Shown here piece by piece: positions 1-5,837 of a DNA stretch of 7,906 bases. Each line of letters starts with the position of its first letter. The first letter of the stretch is position 1. The translations under genes were made by a program, and so were the position numbers. Under the pieces are notes generated by a model. That model saw nothing but the letters and a program-made list of their open reading frames with translations. It did not search any database and was not told the DNA's origin. Source of the stretch: Pseudomonadota bacterium (GTDB taxonomy: Bacteria; Desulfobacterota; JAPLJL01); contig JAPLJL010000065.1 in assembly GCA_026388615.1 (NCBI GenBank), positions 1 to 7,906 of the forward strand. Direction: 5' to 3'.

Positions 1-18
1 GACACGATAGACACGATA
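1..18. repeat. 9-bp tandem duplication at window edge
   Basis: GACACGATA occurs twice head to tail (1-9 and 10-18). The array may continue to the left of the window. No function is visible. Confidence 0.6.
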
Positions 19-38
19 GTCGCGAGAACCTACCCCCC

Positions 39-54
39 GGGTTTCCGAAAACCC
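39..54. other. Small hairpin downstream of the split-barrel gene
   Basis: GGGTTT (39-44) can pair with AAACCC (49-54) over a 4-nt loop. It lies 119 bp past the stop codon of the minus-strand gene at 173-979. On the minus strand no T-run follows the stem, so it is not a convincing intrinsic terminator. No gene is visible in 1-172. Confidence 0.3.
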
Positions 55-85
55 AATAAACACAAAAACCCCGAAAAAATCATCC

Positions 86-114
86 TGTCATTGCGAGCGC
101 CAGCGAAGCAATCT
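86..114 (+). repeat. Left half of CATTGCGAG palindromic repeat
   Basis: The sequence starts TGTCATTGCGAG, runs through GAAGCAATCT, and matches the left arm of the complete element at 4915-5004. The matching right arm is not next to it but about 1 kb away at 1102-1140, on the far side of the split-barrel gene. The outer 12 bases (86-97) are a perfect inverted repeat of 1129-1140. Confidence 0.7.
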
Positions 115-123
115 CGCTTCCGC

Positions 124-179
124 CTTTGAGCTTTGACCTTCGACCTATAACCCATAACCTATCACCTATGATCTATTTC
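124..179. repeat. Eight heptamers in exact 7-bp phase, containing a stop codon
   Basis: Eight successive 7-mers beginning at 124, 131, 138 and so on to 173 follow a drifting consensus close to CTWTRAC; examples are CTTTGAC at 131 and CTATAAC at 145. The last unit (173-179) supplies the minus-strand TAG stop (173-175) of the split-barrel gene. A 12-mer from this array, AGCTTTGACCTT at 129-140, recurs in inverted orientation at 2181-2192 near the activase start, which suggests the arrays belong to one family. Confidence 0.7.
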
Positions 180-979
180 TGGACTATCTCTTTCCCCACA
201 AACGGCGGAGAGGCGTGATAGGCCTGACTCAGAATTATCGCGCCCATTTTCGCGCTGAGATTTTTATATATCCCTTTCACCTGGAAGGCCACCGGCTCCA
301 TCGTGATGACGCAGACGGCCACCCGGGCGTTTTCCCGGAGATTTTTCAGATAGGGCGCCATCGGTTTTTTCTGGAAGACCAGCACATCGGGGGCTGCGGG
401 CTGGACAGACATGACCGGGACGGCATAGGGAAATCCCAGGTCGTCCCGGAAGGCGATCACCTTCACCGCCGGGATCAGCCCGAATTTATTGGCCACCAGG
501 GGGTGCATGATCGCCCGATTCCGGGTCTGTTTATGGCCCGAGCCTGAGCACAGCTTCGAGGCGAGGTTGCCGAACAGGACGTCGAGTTTCGAAAGCTGGA
601 AAACTTCGGAGATATCGGAGATCTTGATCGAGCCGGCGTTCCGGATGCCAGTGTAGGCGTTGTACCGGATAAAGGAACCGGAACTGATCTGGTCGGCGTA
701 TTCCCCGACTTTCTGGAAACCCTGAAAGCGGCCGCGGATGGTCGCGCCGAAGAGGTTCTCGGTAATGAAAGTAACGCTGACTTCCTTGTTTTGCCGAAGG
801 TTTTTCTCGGTTTTATCCATCAGGAAGTTGCCGAAAATCAGGGTTTCCCGGTCATAGGGCTGGATCGTGATGATGGGGACGACATTAGGGATACCGGATT
901 CATCCTGGGTGGCCAGGAACTTGGGGACCATTTCGCCTTTCAGGGCGTTAAAGATCCGGTCATCCAATTGCGCGGTCAT
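173..979 (-). CDS. Tandem FMN-binding split-barrel protein (pyridoxamine-phosphate-oxidase-like fold)
   Basis: The 268-residue product has two copies of a split-barrel flavin-binding domain. Residues 1-145 and about 155-268 share the same pattern: a Gly-x-Pro-x-x-x-Pro-[IV] strand (GIPNVVPI at 29-36, GFPYAVPV at 182-189), a Gln-Pro turn, then a Lys-x-Leu-[RK]-x-Asn helix start (KNLRQN at 59-64, KNLREN at 212-217). The family uses FMN, F420 or haem in small-molecule redox; the substrate here is unknown. There is no signal peptide or membrane segment, so it is probably cytosolic. A TTG at 1003 would extend the frame by eight residues, but those codons lie in repeat sequence. ATG 979 is preferred because AGGAAGG ends 4 nt before it; ATG 982 is also possible. 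The gene lies downstream of the radical enzyme and activase on the same strand, so it may serve that pathway or repair of its redox centres; this is inference. Confidence 0.8.
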   Translation of the reverse strand: MTAQLDDRIFNALKGEMVPKFLATQDESGIPNVVPIITIQPYDRETLIFGNFLMDKTEKNLRQNKEVSVTFITENLFGATIRGRFQGFQKVGEYADQISSGSFIRYNAYTGIRNAGSIKISDISEVFQLSKLDVLFGNLASKLCSGSGHKQTRNRAIMHPLVANKFGLIPAVKVIAFRDDLGFPYAVPVMSVQPAAPDVLVFQKKPMAPYLKNLRENARVAVCVITMEPVAFQVKGIYKNLSAKMGAIILSQAYHASPPFVGKEIVQK

Positions 980-995
980 CATGCCTTCCTGGCCG

Positions 996-1035
996 GAAGC
1001 CAAGTACTAAGAAGCCAAGTTGCCGAGTACAAAGA
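996..1035. repeat. Degenerate direct repeats upstream of the split-barrel gene
   Basis: GAAGCCAAGT occurs at 996-1005 and 1011-1020 with a 15-bp period, and a decayed third unit (AGTACAAAGAAG) follows. The array overlaps the region of the spurious TTG start at 1003. The AT-rich stretch beyond it (about 1036-1090) could hold a promoter, but I see no good -35/-10 pair. Confidence 0.5.
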
Positions 1036-1101
1036 AGATGATATTGAAAATATTTATCCCAACTACATAACTACCCAAATTAATTATGGCTTTTGGAAAC
1101 C

Positions 1102-1140
1102 GAGATTGCCACGGTCGCTTTAAGCGACCTCGCAATGACA
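1102..1140 (+). repeat. Right half of CATTGCGAG palindromic repeat, with hairpin
   Basis: It begins GAGATTGCCACG and ends CTCGCAATGACA, like the right arm of the complete element at 4915-5004. It contains a near-perfect hairpin, GGTCGCTT (1113-1120) against AAGCGACC (1122-1129). Its outer end is the exact reverse complement of 86-97. It lies in the gap between the activase stop and the split-barrel start and could act as a processing or stability element in a joint transcript; that role is inferred. Confidence 0.7.
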
Positions 1141-1166
1141 CCTTCATTTATCAAGGGCTTATTATT

Positions 1167-1201
1167 CTTGCCCCTTACCTCTAACCCCTTACGCCTTACG
1201 C
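1167..1201. repeat. Five phased heptamers containing the activase stop codon
   Basis: Five consecutive 7-mers start at 1167, 1174, 1181, 1188 and 1195; the last two are identical (CTTACGC). The TTA at 1196-1198 is the minus-strand TAA stop of the activase. The array therefore forms the 3' boundary of the coding region. Confidence 0.7.
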
Positions 1202-2143
1202 TTGTCCATTACTCTTCATCGGTCCGGAGACAACCACGTTCTTCAACCCGGCCGAAACCGCGATATTTCGAAAGTCCAGCATTTCTTCCTCGGTGAAAAG
1301 ACGGACGCCTTTCAAGGAAAACTCCCTCCCCAGCTGTTCATATTTGGCGAGGCAGAGATTGCTGAAGGCGAGAAGATCGAGGCGCTCAACGTGCCGGAGC
1401 CCGGAACTGATGAACCGGGCGATGGCCTCGATGTTAGCGGGGGAATCCGTGTAGCCGGGGATCACCGGGACGCGGACCCAGATCGGTATGTTTCGGGAGT
1501 CGATCAGACGAAGATTATCGAGAATCAGATCGAGCTGGCCGCCGGTGGTCTGCTTGAGCGCGTCGCGGTCCAGGGTTTTCAGGTCGAATAAGACCAAGTC
1601 AACCTCGGGCAGGAGGGCGGCCAGGATTTCCGGGCGGCACTGCCCGCAGGTGTCGAGGGCCGTGTGGAGGCCGGCGGCCCGGCAGGCCTGGAGGAGCTCC
1701 AACAGGAATTCATTCTGCCGGGTAGGCTCTCCACCGGAGAAGGTGACCCCGCCCCGGGATTTTTCATAATAGCGGGAGTCTTTGAGCACCTCGGCCATCA
1801 CTTCCTTCACCGTCAGCTTTTTTCCCAGGATTTCGAGGGCGGCGGCGGGGCACTCCTCCACGCAGATTCCACAGGTGGTGCAGAGCTTCCGGTCAATTAT
1901 TATCCCGGACCCGGCACGGGTGAGGGCTTTTATCGGGCAGGCTTTAAGACAGGCCCCGTCGGCGAGGCAGCGGGTTGAGTACCAGACGAGTTCGGGCCGG
2001 GGGGAGAGGCTTTCCGGGTTGTGGCACCAGGGGCAGCGCAGAGGACAGCCCTTTAGGAAGACCGTGGTGCGGATGCCCGGCCCATCCTCGGTGGAAAATT
2101 TCTGGATGCTGAAAACGATCCCGCTTTCAGATAATCCACTCAT
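1196..2143 (-). CDS. Glycyl radical enzyme activating enzyme (radical SAM, ferredoxin-domain type)
   Basis: This is a 315-residue radical-SAM activase. It would cleave S-adenosylmethionine and abstract hydrogen from the glycine of the partner enzyme at 2409-4805. Visible motifs: FSTEDGPGIRT at 16-26; the SAM-cluster motif CPLRCPWC (Cys33, Cys37, Cys40); a ferredoxin-like insert at about 55-105; and the Gly-Gly-Glu motif SGGEP (136-140), which binds the SAM amino group in this family. In the insert, the second motif is complete (Cys88, 91, 94, 98), while the first reads Cys59-x2-Asp62-x2-Cys65-x3-Cys69, with Asp where Cys is usual. Length is normal for activases with the insert. ATG 2143 is chosen because family members start about ten residues before the IVFSIQ segment. 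A TTG at 2188 would add 15 residues encoded by repeat sequence. No clear ribosome binding site precedes ATG 2143, so expression may depend on read-through from the upstream GRE gene. Confidence 0.93.
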   Translation of the reverse strand: MSGLSESGIVFSIQKFSTEDGPGIRTTVFLKGCPLRCPWCHNPESLSPRPELVWYSTRCLADGACLKACPIKALTRAGSGIIIDRKLCTTCGICVEECPAAALEILGKKLTVKEVMAEVLKDSRYYEKSRGGVTFSGGEPTRQNEFLLELLQACRAAGLHTALDTCGQCRPEILAALLPEVDLVLFDLKTLDRDALKQTTGGQLDLILDNLRLIDSRNIPIWVRVPVIPGYTDSPANIEAIARFISSGLRHVERLDLLAFSNLCLAKYEQLGREFSLKGVRLFTEEEMLDFRNIAVSAGLKNVVVSGPMKSNGQA

Positions 2144-2144
2144 G

Positions 2145-2200
2145 CAGGGTTCCAGGGTTCCAGGGGTAAAATAAAGTTCAAAGGTCAAAGCTAAAAGAAA
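2145..2200. repeat. Octamer and heptamer arrays upstream of the activase start
   Basis: CAGGGTTC occurs at 2145-2152 and 2153-2160, followed by a variant (CAGGGGTA). Then come 7-mers in phase from 2173: AAAGTTC, AAAGGTC, AAAGCTA and a decayed unit. The arrays fill the place where a ribosome binding site for the activase would be expected. AAGGTCAAAGCT (2181-2192) is the inverse of 129-140. Confidence 0.65.
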
Positions 2201-2205
2201 CGTAG

Positions 2206-2254
2206 GGGAGGGCTTTATGCCCTCCCAAAAATTCAGGCGGGGACAAGCCCCGCC
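2206..2254. repeat. Double-hairpin intergenic repeat between GRE and activase genes
   Basis: There are two adjacent stems: GGGAGGGC (2206-2213) with GCCCTCCC (2219-2226), and GGCGGGG (2236-2242) with CCCCGCC (2248-2254), each with a 5-nt loop. I recognise the general look (paired GC-rich stems separated by a short AT-rich bridge) from intergenic repeats in anaerobe genomes. On the minus strand no T-run directly follows either stem, so a classical terminator is not supported. The pair could limit read-through or stabilise the GRE message. Confidence 0.6.
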
Positions 2255-2289
2255 ACTACAACAATATATTCTCCGGTGACGACGCCTGG

Positions 2290-2309
2290 ATTCCCGCTTT
2301 CGCGGGAAT
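2290..2309. repeat. ATTCCCGC hairpin repeat
   Basis: ATTCCCGC (2290-2297) pairs perfectly with GCGGGAAT (2302-2309) over a 4-nt loop. The flanks (CCTGG before, GACGAT after) match a repeat often seen between genes in Deltaproteobacteria and other anaerobes. That comparison is from memory. Confidence 0.65.
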
Positions 2310-2364
2310 GACGATATTGAGTAACTGTGTAAGTCATTAGAACGGTTTAGGTCCTTTGAATTTG

Positions 2365-2399
2365 TTTGGAATTTGGAACTTGGATTTTGGAATTTAGGG
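2365..2399. repeat. Five phased TTTGGAA heptamers just past the GRE stop
   Basis: The 7-mers at 2365, 2372, 2379, 2386 and 2393 read TTTGGAA, TTTGGAA, CTTGGAT, TTTGGAA and TTTAGGG. The array ends ten bases short of the GRE stop codon (2409-2411). The rest of the 265-bp gap between GRE and activase holds only the repeats listed here; I see no further gene in it. Confidence 0.65.
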
Positions 2400-2408
2400 T
2401 TTTCCTTT

Positions 2409-4805
2409 TCAGGTTCGGTGGGATTCGCGGGAGATGATTTCGTCCTGGATTTCTTTTCCCAGGGTTACGAAGTAAGCGTTGTAGCCGGTGACCCGGACGA
2501 GCAGATTGCGGTACTCATCCGGGTTTTTCTGGGCCTTTTTCAGGGTTTCCGGATCGAGGATATTGATCTGCAGGGCCGAGCTGCCGTGCTCGATATTGGC
2601 CCGTAATAATCCCATCATTTTTTCCTGGTGTTCCTTCCCCCGGGCCAGGGAGGGGGAAAGGCTCAAGGTATGGGAGGAGCCATTGGGGATGGTGGTCAGG
2701 TTCAGGTTGCCCACCGAGTTGATCACCGCGGTCGGGCCGTGCCGATCGGCCCCGTTGACCGGGCAGACCCCGTTGGAAAGAAAGGCCCCCCGCCTGCGGC
2801 CGTCGGGCGTAGCCGCGGTCTTGGGGGCATAGGCGATCCAGTAATTCCAGGAAAGGTAACCCGCACGGTATCGCCGGCCGGTGAAGGGCGAGGTATAGCG
2901 GGTGACCGCCTCCGACCAGAACTGGGAAACCCGGCGGGCGAGCGCGTCGGAAGAAGGATCGTCGTTCCCGTATTTGGGGGCCTTGTTGATAAGTTTCTGA
3001 CGGAGGAGATCGTAGCCCTCGTAATTAGCCTCGATGGCCCGGATCAGCTCGTCCATCCCGATCTTCTTATCCTCGAAAACAAGTTTCTTGACCGCCAGGA
3101 GTGAATCCACCGTAGTAGCGAGGGCCGCCGCTTCCATAGTGATGAAATTAATCTCGGGGCCTCCCTGGGTGACGTCCTTTCCGGAAGTTTCACAGCCGCG
3201 CACAAGGGTGGAGAGGTAGGGAACCGGCTCGAAGCGGGCCCGGATTTCGTCGGAGAGGTTGTAAAGCCCGATCAGCTTCTCCATCAGGTGGAGGGTTTGC
3301 TTCTCGTAGGCCTGGAAGAATTCCCCGAAAGTCTGGAATTGGCGCGGGTCGCCCGTCCGGGGTCCGACCTGTTTGCCGGTGGCCTGGTCCCGGCCGTTGA
3401 AAAGGGCCAGCTCGACCGCCTTGGCCAGGTTGATGTTTACATCCACCGTGCCCGAGCGGTCGTTGCCCTGCAGGGTGTTTTCCAGACAGCCCACCGGAGC
3501 GTAATCCCAGAGTTTGTCTTTTGCCAGCCCGATCCACTCCAGGGCGCGGATGCTGATCTCGTCGAAATTGATCAGGAAAGGGGCACCCTGGGCCCGGGAA
3601 ACGATTTCCACCACCCGGCGGAGCAGCTGGTCGGGAGTGTTTTTATGCAGGCGGACATTGGGTTTGGGCTCGAGGAGATTGATCTCCTCGATGACGTCGA
3701 GGCAGAGGTAGGTGAAGTCGTTGGTGAGGTCCTCGCCTCCGGGACCCATCCCGGAGAGGGTGATGAGCTGGCCGAAGGAAGAGTTGATCCCCTGGTTGTT
3801 TCCCACCCGGCCCTGGAAGTCGTAAACGTAATTATTCTTGATGAAGAAGGATTCCAGGATCTCCTTGGCCTGGTCCCGGTCCAGGGCCCCGGACTTGAGA
3901 TCCTGCTCGTAAAACGGGTAAAGGAACTGGTCGAACCTTCCGTAGGAAAGCCCGGGACCGGGGTAGGATTCCGCCGCCATCACCAGGATATGGGTGAACC
4001 AGAGGCTCTGGAGGGCTTCCCAGTAATCCCGGGCCGGCTCTTCGGGGACCCGCGCGCAGATCTCCGCCATCCGGAGGAGTTCCTGACGGCGCCCGGGCTC
4101 GGATTCCCGCGCGGAGAGCTCGCGGAGCTTCTGGGCGTAGCGTCCGGCCAGCGTCCGGGGAACCTCGGTGCAGATGATCAGGGCCTGGAGGAAGTCGCGG
4201 TGGGAGGGGGAAGCGGCCTGGGCCAGGAGGGCTTCGAATTTCTGCCGCAAGCCCTTGAACCCGATTTTCAGGACGGTGGGGTAGTCCGGGATCAGGTGGC
4301 CGGGGGTGGCGCCGGCGTTGCCGTATCCGTAGGAATCAAGTTCCTTGAGCGTCCGGACGTAGCGTTTCTCCATTTTCTTGAACTTCCGGGCTTCCGACTT
4401 GGTAAGGGTCCGGGAAGAGGCGGTATTGAATTGCCCCCCGACGATCAGCTCGCCCTCGAGCACCTGGACGGGAAGATGTTTTTCCACCACCGCTTTGAAG
4501 AAGAGCGCGCGCCTGATGATGGCCGGCTCCCGCCAGAAATCCGGGTTCAGGGGAACGGTCTGGGCATCCACCAGGAGGGAGACCTTGAACGCGTCCATAA
4601 AGGGATAGACTTCGGGGGCGACCCCCCAGGTATGCTCGGAATAAACCACGTCCCAGGGCTGGCCGGTGGTGAAGGACATGACCTCGTTCCGGAAGTAATC
4701 CCTTTCGGAATATGAGAAATATTCATCCCGGAGCTTCCGGATGCGGGGGGATAATTTATCCGAGGGAGACCACAAGCTTACCGCGGGTTCGGCGAAAGCG
4801 GCCAT
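2409..4805 (-). CDS. Glycyl radical enzyme, PFL-like, substrate unassigned
   Basis: The 798-residue product has the full fold of the pyruvate formate-lyase superfamily. The N-terminal half carries GATPGHLIPDY (165-175) and YGRFDQFLYPFYE (288-300). The active-site loop is Pro-Val-Gly-Cys440-Leu-Glu442. The C-terminal glycyl radical loop is RVTGYNAYF (771-779), radical site Gly774, followed by LGKEIQDEIISR. The Gly-Cys-x-Glu loop places it with diol/choline/hydroxyproline and arylacetate-type enzymes; pyruvate formate-lyase has adjacent cysteines and lacks this Glu. The thiyl radical on Cys440 would start C-O, C-N or C-C bond cleavage of an unknown substrate in the cytosol. The usual dehydratase length is about 790 residues, so it is complete. 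The start is firm: AGGAGGAGG lies 6 nt upstream. The activase follows on the same strand. No microcompartment shell genes, small decarboxylase subunit or aldehyde dehydrogenase are in the window, so context does not reveal the pathway. Confidence 0.93.
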   Translation of the reverse strand: MAAFAEPAVSLWSPSDKLSPRIRKLRDEYFSYSERDYFRNEVMSFTTGQPWDVVYSEHTWGVAPEVYPFMDAFKVSLLVDAQTVPLNPDFWREPAIIRRALFFKAVVEKHLPVQVLEGELIVGGQFNTASSRTLTKSEARKFKKMEKRYVRTLKELDSYGYGNAGATPGHLIPDYPTVLKIGFKGLRQKFEALLAQAASPSHRDFLQALIICTEVPRTLAGRYAQKLRELSARESEPGRRQELLRMAEICARVPEEPARDYWEALQSLWFTHILVMAAESYPGPGLSYGRFDQFLYPFYEQDLKSGALDRDQAKEILESFFIKNNYVYDFQGRVGNNQGINSSFGQLITLSGMGPGGEDLTNDFTYLCLDVIEEINLLEPKPNVRLHKNTPDQLLRRVVEIVSRAQGAPFLINFDEISIRALEWIGLAKDKLWDYAPVGCLENTLQGNDRSGTVDVNINLAKAVELALFNGRDQATGKQVGPRTGDPRQFQTFGEFFQAYEKQTLHLMEKLIGLYNLSDEIRARFEPVPYLSTLVRGCETSGKDVTQGGPEINFITMEAAALATTVDSLLAVKKLVFEDKKIGMDELIRAIEANYEGYDLLRQKLINKAPKYGNDDPSSDALARRVSQFWSEAVTRYTSPFTGRRYRAGYLSWNYWIAYAPKTAATPDGRRRGAFLSNGVCPVNGADRHGPTAVINSVGNLNLTTIPNGSSHTLSLSPSLARGKEHQEKMMGLLRANIEHGSSALQINILDPETLKKAQKNPDEYRNLLVRVTGYNAYFVTLGKEIQDEIISRESHRT

Positions 4806-4811
4806 CGTAAA

Positions 4812-4820
4812 CCTCCTCCT
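4812..4820 (-). promoter_or_regulatory. Strong ribosome binding site of the GRE gene
   Basis: On the minus strand AGGAGGAGG ends 6 nt before ATG 4805. It is the strongest Shine-Dalgarno sequence in the window and implies high translation of the radical enzyme compared with its downstream neighbours. Confidence 0.8.
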
Positions 4821-4838
4821 AAAGTTGAGATCTTTTAA

Positions 4839-4844
4839 ATTATA
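4839..4844 (-). promoter_or_regulatory. Candidate -10 element for the GRE gene
   Basis: The minus strand reads TATAAT here, which would start a transcript with a leader of roughly 25-30 nt. At a 17-bp spacing the -35 position reads TCCTTA, a poor match. If this is a promoter it probably needs an activator or another sigma factor. Confidence 0.3.
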
Positions 4845-4914
4845 ACTTAGAGGGAATTTATTAAGGAGGGGTTTGGTTATAATTTAAAGAAATTTGCCGG
4901 ATAATGAGAAAGTC

Positions 4915-5004
4915 TGTCATTGCGAGCGAAGCGAAGCAATCTAAAATAAAGAGTTGTCCAAAAAAAGATTGCCACGTCCCGCCCCAGGCGGGCCTCGCAA
5001 TGAC
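4915..5004. repeat. Complete CATTGCGAG palindromic repeat element
   Basis: The left arm (4915-4942) runs from TGTCATTGCGAG to AAGCAATCT. The right arm (about 4966-5004) runs from AGATTGCCACG to CTCGCAATGAC and contains a hairpin, CCCGCC (4978-4983) with GGCGGG (4987-4992). An AT-rich spacer separates the arms. The element sits between the divergent GRE and helicase genes; its outer ends pair, so either strand's transcript could fold across it. The remaining intergenic bases (4806-5047) hold no gene. Confidence 0.75.
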
Positions 5005-5047
5005 CGGAAGCGCATGAATTGACAACTACGAGAAGGCACCCGTTTAA

Positions 5048-5836
5048 ATGAAAAAATTTATTCAGGAAATCCGGGAGAGCGAAGAGCTGAGAACCCCGGG
5101 GTCGATTTATCACCGGCACCTGCCCGGGTTCGCGGGTGATTTCCGGGAAATTCCTTCCTGGTTTTCCGCCGAAATCAGGCTTCGCCTGGAGGCCCAGGGA
5201 ATCAAAAAGCTTTTTTCCCACCAGGTCGCGGCCCTCGACCTGATCCGCTTCGGGGAGAATGTCGTGGTTTCCACTCCCACCGCGAGCGGAAAAAGCCTGA
5301 TTTACAACCTGGCGGCGGCGGAGGCGGCCCGGGCCGATCCCGGGTCCCGAGCCCTTTACCTTTTCCCTCTCAAGGCCCTGGAACAGGACCAGGTCCGGGC
5401 CCTGGGAGAAACCTTCGGCGGGATTTTAACCGCCGATATTTATGACGGCGACACCCCCCAGAGTCAGCGGACCCGGATCCGGAAGAAACTTCCCGGGGTC
5501 CTGGTGACCAACCCGGACATGCTCCATGCCGGGATCCTCCCTTATCATGCCAATTGGTCGGAATTCTGGCCGGGCCTGAAATACGTCGTCCTGGACGAAC
5601 TGCACACCTACCGGGGCATCTTCGGCTCGCACGTGTCCCAGGTTCTCCGGCGGCTCCGCCGGGTGGCGGAGCATTACGGGTCCCGGCCCCAGTTTTTGTT
5701 TTTCTCGGCCACCATCGGAAACCCCGGCGAATTGGCGGGTGCGCTCTCCGGCCTGCCTTTCCGGGAGGTGAGCGAGAGCGGGGCGCCCCGGGCCGGGAGG
5801 CATTTCCTTTTCTGCAATCCCTCCGCCAGCCCCTAG
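5048..5836 (+). pseudogene. MrfA/YprA-like SF2 helicase, N-terminal part (interrupted)
   Basis: The 262-residue product is the first RecA-like domain of a DUF1998-type repair helicase. Motifs in order: Q-like LFSHQ (55-59), Walker A TPTASGKS (76-83), motif Ia PLKAL (107-111), Ib TNPDML (154-159), motif II DELH (183-186, a DEAH variant) and motif III SAT (220-222). Related proteins, such as MrfA of Bacillus subtilis, translocate 3'-5' on DNA and take part in mitomycin C repair. The frame ends at TAG 5834 shortly after FCNPSAS. The second RecA domain resumes in the next frame four bases from the start of that TAG. A motif IV segment (Thr-Ile-Val-Phe type) expected between the two is in none of the forward frames, so about 30-45 residues seem lost as well as the frame. 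Alone, this fragment could bind ATP but should not unwind DNA. The start ATG has AGAAGG 11 nt upstream, a slightly long spacing. Confidence 0.85.
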
Positions 5837-5837
5837 G

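Noticed and set aside
124..200. CRISPR array
   Set aside because: The repeat unit is 7 bp without spacers and degenerates between copies; no cas genes are present.
2144..2188. TTG start at 2188 for the activase
   Set aside because: The added 15 residues are encoded by octamer/heptamer repeat sequence and lie before the usual family N-terminus.
3288..4715. 475-codon plus-strand open frame opposite the GRE gene
   Set aside because: It is fully antisense to a gene with complete family motifs, is Gly/Glu/Pro-rich with no recognisable domain, and arises from GC-rich third codon positions.
5019..5047. TTGACA at 5019-5024 as a helicase promoter -35
   Set aside because: At a 17-bp spacing the -10 would abut the ATG at 5048, leaving no leader for the ribosome binding site.
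4877..5221. 114-codon minus-strand frame over the divergent gap
   Set aside because: Its N-terminal half is antisense to the helicase start and its C-terminal half is a translation of the palindromic repeat.
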